From: an uncultured Chloroflexota bacterium
GTDB lineage: Bacteria; Chloroflexota; Anaerolineae; Aggregatilineales; Phototrophicaceae
Length of the DNA stretch: 34,496 bases
Direction of reading: 5' to 3'
Assembly (NCBI GenBank): GCA_903864435.1
Contig: CAIPFY010000181.1
Coordinates: 1-34,496, forward strand
The notes under the pieces are model-generated. The model was not told the origin of the DNA. It saw only the letters and a list, made by a program, of their open reading frames with translations, and made no database searches. The translations under genes and the position numbers were made by a program. Positions 1 to 8,779 of the stretch are shown piece by piece. How positions within the stretch are numbered: position 1 is the first letter of the stretch; every line of letters begins with the position of its first letter.

Positions 1-26
1 GCCCCCACCTTTAGGTGCGGGGTTGC
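1..26 (-). terminator. Possible terminator hairpin at the window edge
   Basis: A short GC-rich inverted repeat (CCCC-ACC, loop TTTA, GGT-GC-GGGG) lies immediately after the stop codon of the minus-strand membrane protein. The stem has a two-base bulge. The expected T-run would fall outside the window, so this is only a candidate. It could equally serve a plus-strand gene ending upstream. Confidence 0.3.
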
Positions 27-2024
27 TTACGGCGGCAGTAAGCCTTTCGTGCCGGATGAGCGATAACCCCGGAGCGTCCAGACTGCGAGGAACAGGACGG
101 CGAGCAGCCATGCCCCACCTGAAAGCGCCGCTGCAATTCGGGTTAGATCGTTCAACTGGTTCACCTGTTCGGGCGTGGGCAAATCCGACCAGCCCTCCGG
201 CCATGCGGGAATGCCGGTATCCGCGACCGGTTTATAGTCGAGATTGGCGTACAGGTAGACATTTCCCACCTGACCGAGTGCTTGCAAGCGCGGGTGCTGG
301 ATGGGGTAGGCCGCGATGATGTGGCTCACCCACCAGAGCGCCAGCACATGCGTATCCATGACGGCGTTCCGGTTCGCAGTGATGATTTCCTCATCACTTG
401 CCAGCCCCGCCAGCGAGGGCAGTACCGGCTCATATCTCTGTGATGGGACGCCGCTGCCGGTTTCGACGGCACGGACAATGCCGGTCAACTGGAACGGGTC
501 TACCCCGCCGAACAACCGGAGATGATAGACTTCGGCAACCTGCTGGTCTAGGCTGAAGGTGGGTGAATAGACGCGATCCACCGGCAGCGCGACCAGCCGT
601 TCCGCCAGCGGGCGCTGTGCATCCAGCCAGTCGGCGGGGGCGCGCCATTGAACCATGTGCATCCCCGTCCACAGCAGGTCGAGTGCGACCAGCGCCAGCA
701 GCACCCGTGCGGCTGCGCGATCGGTCAACGCGCCCCGCAAGACAGCCAGCAGCGCCGCGCCGAGCAGCAACCCGCCGATGAAGGCGCTCAGGCTGATGGA
801 GGTTGCCAGCGGTAGCGCGATCAGCGCGAACAACCCTAGCAGGGCGATCATGCCACACGACAGGATAACCACGAATTGCTGGCGGATGGAACCGATTTGT
901 CCGGCATGGGCGGCAGCGGCGCGGCTTATCAGGCGTTCGAGTCCCTGCGCGGCCAGCAGCGGCAGTAGCAGGGCGCTGACCAGCCAGATTCGGGCTGGCA
1001 CGCGGAACCAGAGCAGCGGCGGAACAAGGCGGGTGAGCAGCGGCCACAGGAAGGCGTTCGATCCGAGCGCAAACACGAACATGAGGACGAACAGCCCCCC
1101 CCACAGCCAGCGCAGGCGGGGACGATAGGTGAAGATGCCGAGCAGCGCCAACGCCAGCACAGGCAGACCGGCATATAACACGGTTTCTTTGCCGCCGTGT
1201 CCCGGTAACACCATACTGAGCAGCGCCAGCGGTTCGAGGAACGCCGCGCTAGGGTCGGTGGCGGTCAGGCTGGTGCGCGACAGGTACGGACTCCATGCGA
1301 CCAGCGGCACCAGCAGCGCAGCGCCGAGCAAGAGCGTTCCTATCGCGGCGGGGATGAGCAGCCAACCGCGCCGCCAGTGTCCGCTTTGGAGGGCTTCCAG
1401 CAGCCCGTAAATAGCCGCCGTTACGTAGGCGAACAGCGCAACCCGTACATCAGCGGTGAGCAGGAGCGCGGCAGTCAGCGCCAGCATTACCCCGCCTGCT
1501 ACCGTGATGGGCTGGCGGAAGCAGCGGCGGACGGCCAGCATCAGGAATGGAAACCATGCCATTGCTGCGAGGATGTCTAGATGCCCCCCGCCTGTATGTC
1601 CGAGCAGGCGCGGCGACAATCCATAGCCGAGGGCTGCCAGTGCAGCCGTTTCCGGTCGCAGCCCCAGCGCCAGCGCCCATCGCCACATTCCGAATGCCGC
1701 GAGGACGAGGTGTAGCACGATCAACGTGTTCAGATGAACGGTGGGGGGTAGCAGCAGCGCCAGCCATTGCAGCGGGTAGGCGGTCTTGTTCAGCGGGTTT
1801 GCGGCGAACGGTTGTCCCGCCATGATGGTTTCACGCCACACGGGGAACTGACTGTTTTCCAGAACGGATTCGCGCAGATACCACGCGGCAGGCCAGTGCG
1901 AAAGTGCCGCGTCCGAGTATTGTGCTTCGGCATTGGAAAAGGGCAACCCATCCGGGCGGAAGCCCGCAAGCAGGAGGACGGTCAGGATGACGATCCCCAC
2001 CGCCCCGCGAAGATCAAGGCGCAT
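27..2024 (-). CDS. Polytopic membrane protein, GT-C/YfhO-like
   Basis: The 665-residue product is very hydrophobic, with about a dozen likely membrane segments. A first extracytoplasmic loop holds acidic and aromatic residues (SDAALSHWP near residue 40, then PVWRETIMAGQPFAANP), the layout of YfhO-type and other GT-C glycosyltransferases. These use polyprenyl-phosphate sugars on the outer face of the membrane. A soluble stretch at about residues 460-610 (LPVDRVYSPTFSLDQQ, LRLFGGVDPFQLTG) precedes a final membrane helix and a basic tail, also a YfhO-like arrangement. The start overlaps the end of the upstream minus-strand gene by 11 bases, so the two are probably translationally coupled. The sugar and acceptor cannot be told from sequence. 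Membrane topology is confident; the glycosyltransferase assignment is by resemblance. Confidence 0.75.
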   Translation of the reverse strand: MRLDLRGAVGIVILTVLLLAGFRPDGLPFSNAEAQYSDAALSHWPAAWYLRESVLENSQFPVWRETIMAGQPFAANPLNKTAYPLQWLALLLPPTVHLNTLIVLHLVLAAFGMWRWALALGLRPETAALAALGYGLSPRLLGHTGGGHLDILAAMAWFPFLMLAVRRCFRQPITVAGGVMLALTAALLLTADVRVALFAYVTAAIYGLLEALQSGHWRRGWLLIPAAIGTLLLGAALLVPLVAWSPYLSRTSLTATDPSAAFLEPLALLSMVLPGHGGKETVLYAGLPVLALALLGIFTYRPRLRWLWGGLFVLMFVFALGSNAFLWPLLTRLVPPLLWFRVPARIWLVSALLLPLLAAQGLERLISRAAAAHAGQIGSIRQQFVVILSCGMIALLGLFALIALPLATSISLSAFIGGLLLGAALLAVLRGALTDRAAARVLLALVALDLLWTGMHMVQWRAPADWLDAQRPLAERLVALPVDRVYSPTFSLDQQVAEVYHLRLFGGVDPFQLTGIVRAVETGSGVPSQRYEPVLPSLAGLASDEEIITANRNAVMDTHVLALWWVSHIIAAYPIQHPRLQALGQVGNVYLYANLDYKPVADTGIPAWPEGWSDLPTPEQVNQLNDLTRIAAALSGGAWLLAVLFLAVWTLRGYRSSGTKGLLPP

Positions 2025-3609
2025 AGATCGTCACGCTGCCAAAGACGGCTGCCGGCGTTAGCTTTTGCAGGCAGGTGTTCTGACCGATCTGGGCTTCCTG
2101 CGGGCCATCAATCACATAGCGTATCTGATATTCGTCCAACAGGGCGCGGCAGTTGCGGTTATCTGCCCCTGAATACCAATCTATCACCTGCTGGTGCTTG
2201 GTGTTCGCATCCAGCGTTTCAAACGGATGCCCGTACACCACTCGCGCCCCGACCCAGCTAGGAATCCACAGGCTGACTTCTTCGGAGGCCAGAATCACAT
2301 CGGGCGAGTGCGAGTATGCACGCAGCCATTGAAAGGCCGAGGCGTAATCTTGCTGGAGGAACGGCCCTTCGGTGATGGTTGTGCTGCTGAGGAGAACAAA
2401 GACCGAGCTGAGGATCATCAGGGGCGTGAACAGCGCCATTAGCAGTTTGTGCCAGCGCAGCGCGATTCGGGGATACCAGAAGTCACTAAGGGCGCGTACT
2501 GCGAAATAGGCTATCGGGATCATGATGCCCACGCCGAACCGACGCTGAACGCTGGTGGGCAGAAAGAGGGCAATCACGATCAGCGCCAACCACAGCAGCA
2601 TGAACTGATCGCCATCCTGCTCAAATCGGCGCACAGCGCGATAGATGGCTGGTAGGCCGATGAGCAGCGTCAGGCCGAGTCCGATCAGCAGTTCCGGCAG
2701 CGCGGGCGAGAGCGTCACGTTCTGGTTGTTCCATCCGGCAACGGCAGGATTGTAGTTTACGACTGCCGCGTAGTACACCGCCAGAGGTGCGGCGGGCAGC
2801 GCCAGCGCCATCAGCCAGAATAGTTCGCGCAGGGCAAGTTTGCGCGCCTGAACGGTATGGAATAGCGTGTATAACGCGACCGCGCCGCACAGGGGAATAA
2901 GGGCGTGAGGGTACAGAATGGACAGGAGAAAGCTGAGGAGTACTACCAGCAAGCCGCCGTTGTCCACCTGCGGATTTCGGGTCATGCCGGGGCGAAAGGT
3001 GGTGACGAACAGGGTGGCGATCAGCGTGATGCAGGTGAGCGCCAGCGGAAAATGCACATTCACAAGGCTACTGTAAAACGGGAACATTTCTGGAATGGCT
3101 AAATCAGGATAGGTGGAGAGACCTGTGAAGGGGGCGAACAACCAGCCTAAGCCCGAAGTCATGGCGGCGAGCAGGAAAAAGATGCGGCGGGCGCGAATGC
3201 GATACGGGTAAACGGTGGCGGCGAGGTAGTACAGCGAACTGTACATCAACAGGGAAGCGATCACCCGCGCCACATGGTACACCGCCACAACCGGCAGCCC
3301 CAGAATGCGCGATAGATTGCCGAGTGCGGGATAGATGGCGGCGAGGAAGGCCGGACTGTGCGCTTCCGGCGTGTGCCAGAAAAGGATCTGCCACGAGCCT
3401 TCTGCACCTTGCTGCATCTTGGCGAGATAGGTGGCGCCGTCACGGTAATTGGTGAGCGCCCCCATAAATTGCCAACCAGCGTGTGCAGACCCGCTAAAAG
3501 CGACCCATAGGAACGGCACGAAGGCCAATCCTACGAACAATCCTGCCATCAGCACGACCCATCGCCATTCTACCGGGCTGATGTGTACGTTGTCATTTGA
3601 ACCTTGCAT
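2014..3609 (-). CDS. Polytopic membrane protein, GT-C-like
   Basis: The 531-residue product has an N-terminal membrane helix, then a loop (TNYRDGATYLAKMQQG, about residues 52-67) resembling the donor-site loop of GT-C glycosyltransferases. Roughly ten further membrane segments follow. The C-terminal soluble part (about residues 430-531) contains LASEEVSLWIPSWVGARVVYGHPFE (quoted in part: VVYGHPFE) and YVIDGPQEA, a tail I associate with large GT-C-like membrane proteins. A GAGGCGG ribosome-binding site sits just upstream of the ATG. It is the first gene of a two-gene minus-strand unit with the 665-residue protein and is divergent from the zinc-ribbon operon. Substrate is unknown. Confidence 0.72.
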   Translation of the reverse strand: MQGSNDNVHISPVEWRWVVLMAGLFVGLAFVPFLWVAFSGSAHAGWQFMGALTNYRDGATYLAKMQQGAEGSWQILFWHTPEAHSPAFLAAIYPALGNLSRILGLPVVAVYHVARVIASLLMYSSLYYLAATVYPYRIRARRIFFLLAAMTSGLGWLFAPFTGLSTYPDLAIPEMFPFYSSLVNVHFPLALTCITLIATLFVTTFRPGMTRNPQVDNGGLLVVLLSFLLSILYPHALIPLCGAVALYTLFHTVQARKLALRELFWLMALALPAAPLAVYYAAVVNYNPAVAGWNNQNVTLSPALPELLIGLGLTLLIGLPAIYRAVRRFEQDGDQFMLLWLALIVIALFLPTSVQRRFGVGIMIPIAYFAVRALSDFWYPRIALRWHKLLMALFTPLMILSSVFVLLSSTTITEGPFLQQDYASAFQWLRAYSHSPDVILASEEVSLWIPSWVGARVVYGHPFETLDANTKHQQVIDWYSGADNRNCRALLDEYQIRYVIDGPQEAQIGQNTCLQKLTPAAVFGSVTIYAP

Positions 3610-3637
3610 TCAGACCGCCTCGTTGGTCATGACTGTT

Positions 3638-3666
3638 TGGCGCAGGATTCCGCAGCGATGTATACT
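3638..3666 (+). promoter_or_regulatory. Sigma-70-type promoter for the zinc-ribbon operon
   Basis: TTGGCG (3638-3643) and TATACT (3661-3666) are separated by 17 bases, good matches to the housekeeping -35 and -10 boxes. Transcription would begin near 3673, about 50 bases before the TTG start at 3725. The region between the divergent genes is only 115 bases, so the minus-strand promoter must be here too; I could not pick it out. Confidence 0.55.
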
Positions 3667-3724
3667 CAACGGATAGTCAACGCAATCCTTTTGCTCATTC
3701 TACACCGACTCGGGATATACGCCA

Positions 3725-4438
3725 TTGAGTATCACACAAGCAGAGGCTCTTTACCGCCTTCAAGAAATTGATTTGATCCTTGTACAAACCCAGAAGCGCC
3801 TGATTGAGATTGATACGGCGTTGGGCGAACGCGGCACGGTGACGGCTGCCGAGGGCGAGGTGCAGGCGGCGCAAACACACCTGAAGCCGCTGCAAACCCG
3901 TTCCCGTAACCTTGAATTTGAAATTCAATCCAACACGACCAAAATGCGGCAGGCGGATGAAACCCTGTACGGGGGGCGCGTTCGCAATCCTAAAGAACTA
4001 CAGGATTTGCAGAACGAAATCCAGTCGCTTAAGAAGCGTAACATGGAACTTGAGGACTCCCTTCTGGAATTCATGGTCGAGGTGGAAGCGGGCGAGGCGA
4101 CCCTTGCAGCGCGACAGGCAGCATTGAAGGCGGCGCTGGCAGCGTGGGAAGCCGAACATGTTCACCTGCTGGACGAACAGGCCAAGCTCAAGCAGGGGCA
4201 GCCGGATGTGCTGAAGCGGCGACAGCAGGCGCTGGTGGATGTGAGTCCCGATAGCTTGAAGATGTACCAGTCGTTGAAACCACGCAAGCACAACCAGCCG
4301 GTTGCGCTGCTGGTGAACCAGAGCTGTTCGTTTTGCCGCGTGGAACAGGATTTGGCGATTATCAAGGACACGCGGGCAGGGCAAAAGCTGACCACCTGTT
4401 TGAGCTGTGGGCGCATCCTCGCCTATCGCAGCGGCTAG
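3725..4438 (+). CDS. Coiled-coil C4-type zinc-ribbon protein
   Basis: The 237-residue product has a long charged helical region (about residues 1-180, heptad-like and rich in Glu, Gln, Leu and Lys). It ends in a compact zinc ribbon with four cysteines: C201-x2-C204 and C225-x2-C228 (CSFC and CLSC). This is the architecture of the widespread bacterial C4-type zinc-ribbon family (zf-RING_7/CdsZ-like), whose function is poorly defined; links to nucleic acid or translation have been proposed. The start is TTG at 3725, with no strong ribosome-binding site and no better in-frame start. It is followed after 15 bases by the NACHT-HEAT gene, so it is probably the first gene of a three-gene operon. Confidence 0.85.
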   Translation: MSITQAEALYRLQEIDLILVQTQKRLIEIDTALGERGTVTAAEGEVQAAQTHLKPLQTRSRNLEFEIQSNTTKMRQADETLYGGRVRNPKELQDLQNEIQSLKKRNMELEDSLLEFMVEVEAGEATLAARQAALKAALAAWEAEHVHLLDEQAKLKQGQPDVLKRRQQALVDVSPDSLKMYQSLKPRKHNQPVALLVNQSCSFCRVEQDLAIIKDTRAGQKLTTCLSCGRILAYRSG

Positions 4439-4453
4439 AGTATCGGAGGGGCT

Positions 4454-7117
4454 ATGGGCTTCGATGTGCAGAATTTTGGCATCGGCTTGCTCACGGGATG
4501 GGCATCGGCCTACGGAGTATACCGCGCCCGCAACCGCATCCGGGGCTGGGCGCAGGCCGCTTCGCAGCAGGCGAGCAGCGCGCAGAGCTATGCCACCCTC
4601 AGCAGCGATCGCCGTTATATCAACGAGATTATTCGTTACGCGCAATCCGGTCATTTGCTCGGAACAACCATTCCGCTGACCGAAATACTGGTCGAACCCC
4701 GCTTTTTGCCGGCTTCGGAATTGATTGCCCCGCCGGATGACGAAGTGGTGCATCAGGTGTTTCATATCATCCCGATTCTGCCAGATCATCCTTATTTGCA
4801 AGCGCCTTATCATCTGGAAACGCTGGCGATTGATGATTTGAGCAAGGGTGAAAAGCGGCTGGCGATTATTGGCAGGCCGGGCAGCGGGCGCACGACCGCT
4901 TTGTTCGCCATCCTGCTGCGGGCGCTCGGTGTGGCGAAGTTCGACCGGGTGCGCGATGCTGTACAGGAAAAATTGGATGCCGAAGAAGCCGCGCTGAGTG
5001 AAAAACAGCGTGCGGTGCGCATTCAGGAACGGGTGATGATGGAAGAACGCGCCCGCGAGAAATTCGCAGAGGAACACAGCGGGAAAGCCTTCGACTCGGA
5101 CAGCGAATCCGGCGCAGGGATTCCGCTTCTCAATCGGCTCATGCCGGTTTACGTGCATCTGGCGGATATTGACCCCCGTGATGCGGAGTTCGGCGGGGAA
5201 GCCGATGCCGCTGAACCGCTGGTACGGGCTGTACAACGGCAAATCGGGCGTGTGGCGGCCAGTTCGGTGCCGCGCAATCTGTATACCCGTTTGAGCAAGG
5301 GACAAGTGCTGCTGCTGGTAGATGGTTACGATGATCTGCCGGAAAGTGAGCGTCCCCGTCTGGCCGCGTGGCTTCAGGCGTTGATGCGCGATTATCCAGA
5401 GAATATGTTCATTGTGTCCGCGCCTGCGGTGGGTTACGGACTGCTGACGAACCGTTTAGGCTTGACCTCGCTGATTCTGCGCCCTTGGAGTGACCACGAC
5501 GGGGATACTGCCGCGCAGAAATGGGCGGCAGCGTGGCCGCGCACTGGCGGGCGCAAAGCCGTGCAGCCGCCGGAAACTGATCTGATACAGGTGGCACAGA
5601 CCAATAACCGCGTTTCCTCGCCGTTTGATGTCACGCTCAAGATTCGGGCGACTTACGCGGCGGATACCCAGACGGCGGGCTACGAAGGGTGGATGCTGTC
5701 GCTGCTGGCGAAGTTCTTGCCCCCGGATTTACCGTTTGAAGGGCTGCTGGCACAGTTGGCGCAAACCGCTGTAATCCAGTTGGACGAAGGCTACGTCACG
5801 CTGCAACGGCTGCAAGAAATCTTGCGCGATCCGGTGGTGATGGGTACGGATGAACCAGTTGCTGAACCGCCGCCAGAAAAGGCGAAGAAAAAGGGTGAAG
5901 CGGCTGCCAAAGAAGATACCAGCGCGCAGGCTAAGTTCCTGAATACACTGGTGCGCAGCGGCCTGCTGGTACGCGGCGCGAGTGGGCGGCATCTGTTCCG
6001 GCATCCGAATCTGGCTGCGTATCTGGCGAGCCTGACTTTGAAGAACGCGCCGCCGGAGCAGGTGGCAGATAAGGCGCTGCTCCCCCGGTGGAATACCGCA
6101 CTGGGGTTCACGGCGTTGCAGCGCCCGATTGATGACGCGGTGCGCGTGCGCCAGAACGCGCCGCCCGATGTCCTGCACAACCTTTTGCTGGAGATGGCCT
6201 ACTGGTTGCCTTTCACACCGGCGGATGCGGCATGGCGGCGCCCCTACCTGAAACAGTTGGGCACGATGTTGATTGCGCCCGCCCAGTATTCGTTGTTGCG
6301 CGAACGGACGGCGGCGGCGCTGGTCGCCACGCGGGATAAGAATGCTGCGCAGGTTTTCCGGCAGGCGATGAAAAGTAGTACATCGCATTTGCGCCGGTTG
6401 GCCTGCCTCGGTCTGGGGGCGTTGGGCGAAACCACCGCTGTGCAGGAGATCGTCACTTTGTTGGGCGACGAAGATTTGAACAACCCGCTGGCGGCGGCGC
6501 TGGCGTTGGGTGCGGTTGGCACGGATGAGGCGCTGGAAGCCTTAGCGCAGGCATTTGCCACCGGGACGGAAGAAGTGCGGCAGGCGGCGGCGGAAACCTT
6601 CGCCGCTATCCCCGACGAAGGCTATCCGGTGCTGTATGACGCGATCCAAGATGAGGAAATGATGCTGCGCCGTGCGGCGGTGTACGGCTTGCGGCGGGTG
6701 AAATCCCCATGGGCGGTGGTCGCCATTTATCGCGCCTTCCTCGAAGATCAGCAGTGGTATGTGCGTTCGGCGGCACAACAGGCGTTCGAGGAATTGCAGT
6801 TTGGTGGTACGCTGGCGGCGCGTGGTTTGCCCGCGCCGGAGGCTATCGCGTGGCTGAAGGATTGGGCGGCGCAGCGTGGCGAAAACGTCCCACCGGGCGA
6901 AGGCGCGGTGCAAATGCTGCTGAAGGCGCTGCAAGAAGGTTCGGACGATATTCGCGTTTATGCAGCGGCGAACCTCGGTCAGATGGGGCTGGCTTCGACG
7001 GCGAAGGCGCTCTATGCGGCGTTGTATGATCGGCAACCGGACGTGCGTGAAGCCGCGCACCGTGCTTTAGCCGAGTTGCAGCAGCAGATCGGCAAGCCTT
7101 TGCCCGCGCCGCTGTAG
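4454..7117 (+). CDS. NACHT-type STAND NTPase with C-terminal HEAT repeats
   Basis: The 887-residue product begins with a short hydrophobic or amphipathic N-terminus. It then carries a P-loop at residues 140-147 (GRPGSGRT) and a Walker B region around D290 (LLLVDGYDDLPESER), which matches the DGxDE/D pattern of NACHT domains. A charged insert lies between the two motifs. A Lys/Ala-rich linker (about residues 470-495) leads to a helical region, and residues about 640-880 form repeated helical pairs typical of HEAT/PBS-lyase repeats (for example LACLGLGALGETTAVQEIV). STAND NTPases act as signalling switches whose repeats sense a ligand or partner. The Walker A lysine is Arg146 (codon CGC), which is unusual and could weaken hydrolysis. 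GGAGGGG lies just upstream of the ATG. The ligand is unknown; an immune role is possible but not shown. Confidence 0.8.
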   Translation: MGFDVQNFGIGLLTGWASAYGVYRARNRIRGWAQAASQQASSAQSYATLSSDRRYINEIIRYAQSGHLLGTTIPLTEILVEPRFLPASELIAPPDDEVVHQVFHIIPILPDHPYLQAPYHLETLAIDDLSKGEKRLAIIGRPGSGRTTALFAILLRALGVAKFDRVRDAVQEKLDAEEAALSEKQRAVRIQERVMMEERAREKFAEEHSGKAFDSDSESGAGIPLLNRLMPVYVHLADIDPRDAEFGGEADAAEPLVRAVQRQIGRVAASSVPRNLYTRLSKGQVLLLVDGYDDLPESERPRLAAWLQALMRDYPENMFIVSAPAVGYGLLTNRLGLTSLILRPWSDHDGDTAAQKWAAAWPRTGGRKAVQPPETDLIQVAQTNNRVSSPFDVTLKIRATYAADTQTAGYEGWMLSLLAKFLPPDLPFEGLLAQLAQTAVIQLDEGYVTLQRLQEILRDPVVMGTDEPVAEPPPEKAKKKGEAAAKEDTSAQAKFLNTLVRSGLLVRGASGRHLFRHPNLAAYLASLTLKNAPPEQVADKALLPRWNTALGFTALQRPIDDAVRVRQNAPPDVLHNLLLEMAYWLPFTPADAAWRRPYLKQLGTMLIAPAQYSLLRERTAAALVATRDKNAAQVFRQAMKSSTSHLRRLACLGLGALGETTAVQEIVTLLGDEDLNNPLAAALALGAVGTDEALEALAQAFATGTEEVRQAAAETFAAIPDEGYPVLYDAIQDEEMMLRRAAVYGLRRVKSPWAVVAIYRAFLEDQQWYVRSAAQQAFEELQFGGTLAARGLPAPEAIAWLKDWAAQRGENVPPGEGAVQMLLKALQEGSDDIRVYAAANLGQMGLASTAKALYAALYDRQPDVREAAHRALAELQQQIGKPLPAPL

Positions 7118-7126
7118 GCCGGGGCG

Positions 7127-7615
7127 TTGGTGGTAATCGTGCGGGCGTGCCAGCCTGCGGACGAACCGTTCCTGCGCGACATGCTGTATCACGCCATCTA
7201 CATTCCGCCGGGGATGCCGCCGCTGTCGCCTGATGTGGTAGATCAGCCGGATATTGCGCCTTACGTGCGGGGCTTCGGGCGGCAGGTGGGCGATATAGGG
7301 CTGCTGGCTGAACAGGACGCGACTCCCTGTGGCGCGGCGTGGGTGCGCTTGATGCAGGGTTACGGCTTTGTGGATGCGCACACCCCCGAATTGACGATTG
7401 CGCTGCTCCCCCCGTTTCGCGGACAAGGTTTGGGAACGTTGCTGCTCGAAGCCTTGTTGGATGCCGTTCGTCCCCATTTCCAGCAGGTCAGTTTGAGCGT
7501 GGTCAAGGAAAATCCAGCCAGACGCTTGTATGAGCGTTTGGGGTTTGTGACGGTCAGCCAGAACGGGGACTCGCTGACCCTGTGCAAGCGGCTGACCGCA
7601 ACCCGCCGCGTTTAG
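7127..7615 (+). CDS. GNAT-family N-acetyltransferase
   Basis: The 162-residue product has the GNAT signature. Motif A appears as LLPPFRGQGLGTLLLEALLD (about residues 91-110), where RGQGLG is the acetyl-CoA pyrophosphate-binding loop. The later motif VKENPARRLYERLGF is the usual strand-helix closing the fold. The length is normal for a single-domain GNAT. The acyl acceptor cannot be predicted. The start is TTG at 7127 (a GTG follows at 7130), nine bases after the NACHT gene's stop, so it is most likely the last gene of that operon. Its stop overlaps the stop of the convergent membrane-protein gene by four bases. Confidence 0.85.
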   Translation: MVVIVRACQPADEPFLRDMLYHAIYIPPGMPPLSPDVVDQPDIAPYVRGFGRQVGDIGLLAEQDATPCGAAWVRLMQGYGFVDAHTPELTIALLPPFRGQGLGTLLLEALLDAVRPHFQQVSLSVVKENPARRLYERLGFVTVSQNGDSLTLCKRLTATRRV

Positions 7616-8736
7616 CTCCCCATCAGCGTGAGCGCGAATAGGCCGGTGAGCGCCCAGAAGGTGCTGTAACGCAGGGCGCGGGGATGGCGTCCAGCGGCGG
7701 CATACAGGATGAGCGCGATTTGCAGGCCGAGGATGAAACGCAGAATGCCTATCGGTTCGCGGTAGGTGGAGAAGGGGACGAACGGCAGGATGAGGGCGTT
7801 CGCCAGCAGCAGCGCCGACCAGAAGGTGAAGGTTCGTTTGCGCCCATCCTGCCAGACTTGTCGCAGCGCCCAGAGCGTAGGCAGCAGCACGAACGGGATG
7901 AGTATCGCGCCGTAGATGAGCGCCAGCCCCGCCCATGATGCTACGGGCGATTCGGTGAAGATGCGCACGATCCCCGCGAAGGGGATGATCTCAAACGGGG
8001 TGGCCTGTTCGCCGCCGGAACCGATGCCGAACGTGCCGAAATGGGCGCGGAGGACGAACTGCCACAGCACGAAGGGTAACAGGCTGATGCTGCCTATCCG
8101 CACAGCGCGGAGGGGACGGCGTTCAATCGCAAGGACATACAGCACCCACCCCGCCGCGAAGAACAGTGTCGTTTCTTTGGCAAGTGCCGCCAGCGCCAGC
8201 AGCAGCGCCCCCGGTAGCCAGCGTTCGCGTGTGGATTGCCACAGCGCCGCGAGTACCAGCGCATAGGCCAGCGGTTCGGAGAGCGACAACCGCGCCGACC
8301 CGATGATGCCCAACGACAGACCAAAACCCAGTGACAGCCAGCGGTTGGCCTTGTGTCCGATGAGTAGATTTTCCAGCAGCGCCACCCCGCCCGCGATGGC
8401 GATCAGGTTGATGAGCAAAAATGCCCATACGATCCCGCTTTCTTGACCGAAACTCAGCAGCGCACCTAGCGCCGGAAACAGAATGCGCTGCATCCGGTAG
8501 GCGGGAACATCGAGGAAGGGCGCTGCGCCGGAGAGGTCACGGGCGATATAGTAGTTAAACTGTCCGTCATAGCCTTCTGTGCCGCCTGCGGCTTCGGAGA
8601 GTCCTTCGCTGAAGCGCGTGCCAATCGTCACCAGCGCATGAGCATCACCCGCCCGCAGAACAACGATCACAGCCAGCACCAGCGCGATGAGGGTGGTGAG
8701 CAGGTAAGGCCGGAACAGGATGCGTTTCGATGGCAT
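7612..8736 (-). CDS. Polytopic membrane protein, GT-C-like
   Basis: The 374-residue product has an N-terminal membrane helix followed by a loop containing GYDGQFNYYIARDL (about residues 55-68). This acidic-aromatic motif recurs in uncharacterised GT-C-like membrane proteins. About nine more hydrophobic segments follow, and there is no C-terminal soluble domain. It is the shortest of the glycosyltransferase-like proteins in the window. It is convergent with the acetyltransferase gene and divergent from the O-antigen-ligase-like gene, with at most a few dozen bases between the two 5' ends. No clear ribosome-binding site precedes the ATG at 8736. A role in transferring a polyprenyl-linked sugar is likely by analogy only. 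Confidence 0.7.
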   Translation of the reverse strand: MPSKRILFRPYLLTTLIALVLAVIVVLRAGDAHALVTIGTRFSEGLSEAAGGTEGYDGQFNYYIARDLSGAAPFLDVPAYRMQRILFPALGALLSFGQESGIVWAFLLINLIAIAGGVALLENLLIGHKANRWLSLGFGLSLGIIGSARLSLSEPLAYALVLAALWQSTRERWLPGALLLALAALAKETTLFFAAGWVLYVLAIERRPLRAVRIGSISLLPFVLWQFVLRAHFGTFGIGSGGEQATPFEIIPFAGIVRIFTESPVASWAGLALIYGAILIPFVLLPTLWALRQVWQDGRKRTFTFWSALLLANALILPFVPFSTYREPIGILRFILGLQIALILYAAAGRHPRALRYSTFWALTGLFALTLMGS

Positions 8737-8779
8737 TCAAGGTATTCTTTCGGTGCATTCGCTTTTCAAGGCGGTGAAC

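Noticed and set aside
3998-5305. 435-residue minus-strand open frame
   Set aside because: It lies antisense to the zinc-ribbon and NACHT genes, is rich in Arg, His and Gln as expected of a shadow frame in GC-rich DNA, and has no recognisable motif.
4454-7117. Calling the zinc-ribbon/NACHT/GNAT operon a known defence system
   Set aside because: There is no nuclease, TIR, protease or toxin effector domain, and the neighbours are not typical of defence islands. Only the STAND architecture points that way.
7067-7936. 289-residue minus-strand open frame
   Set aside because: It is antisense to the acetyltransferase and runs through the real membrane-protein gene in another frame. Its composition is that of a shadow and it spans two convergent genes.
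8720-8779. Taking ATG 8720 as the start of the O-antigen-ligase-like protein
   Set aside because: It would overlap the 5' end of the divergent gene and has no ribosome-binding site, whereas GTG 8780 has AAGGCGGTGA just upstream.
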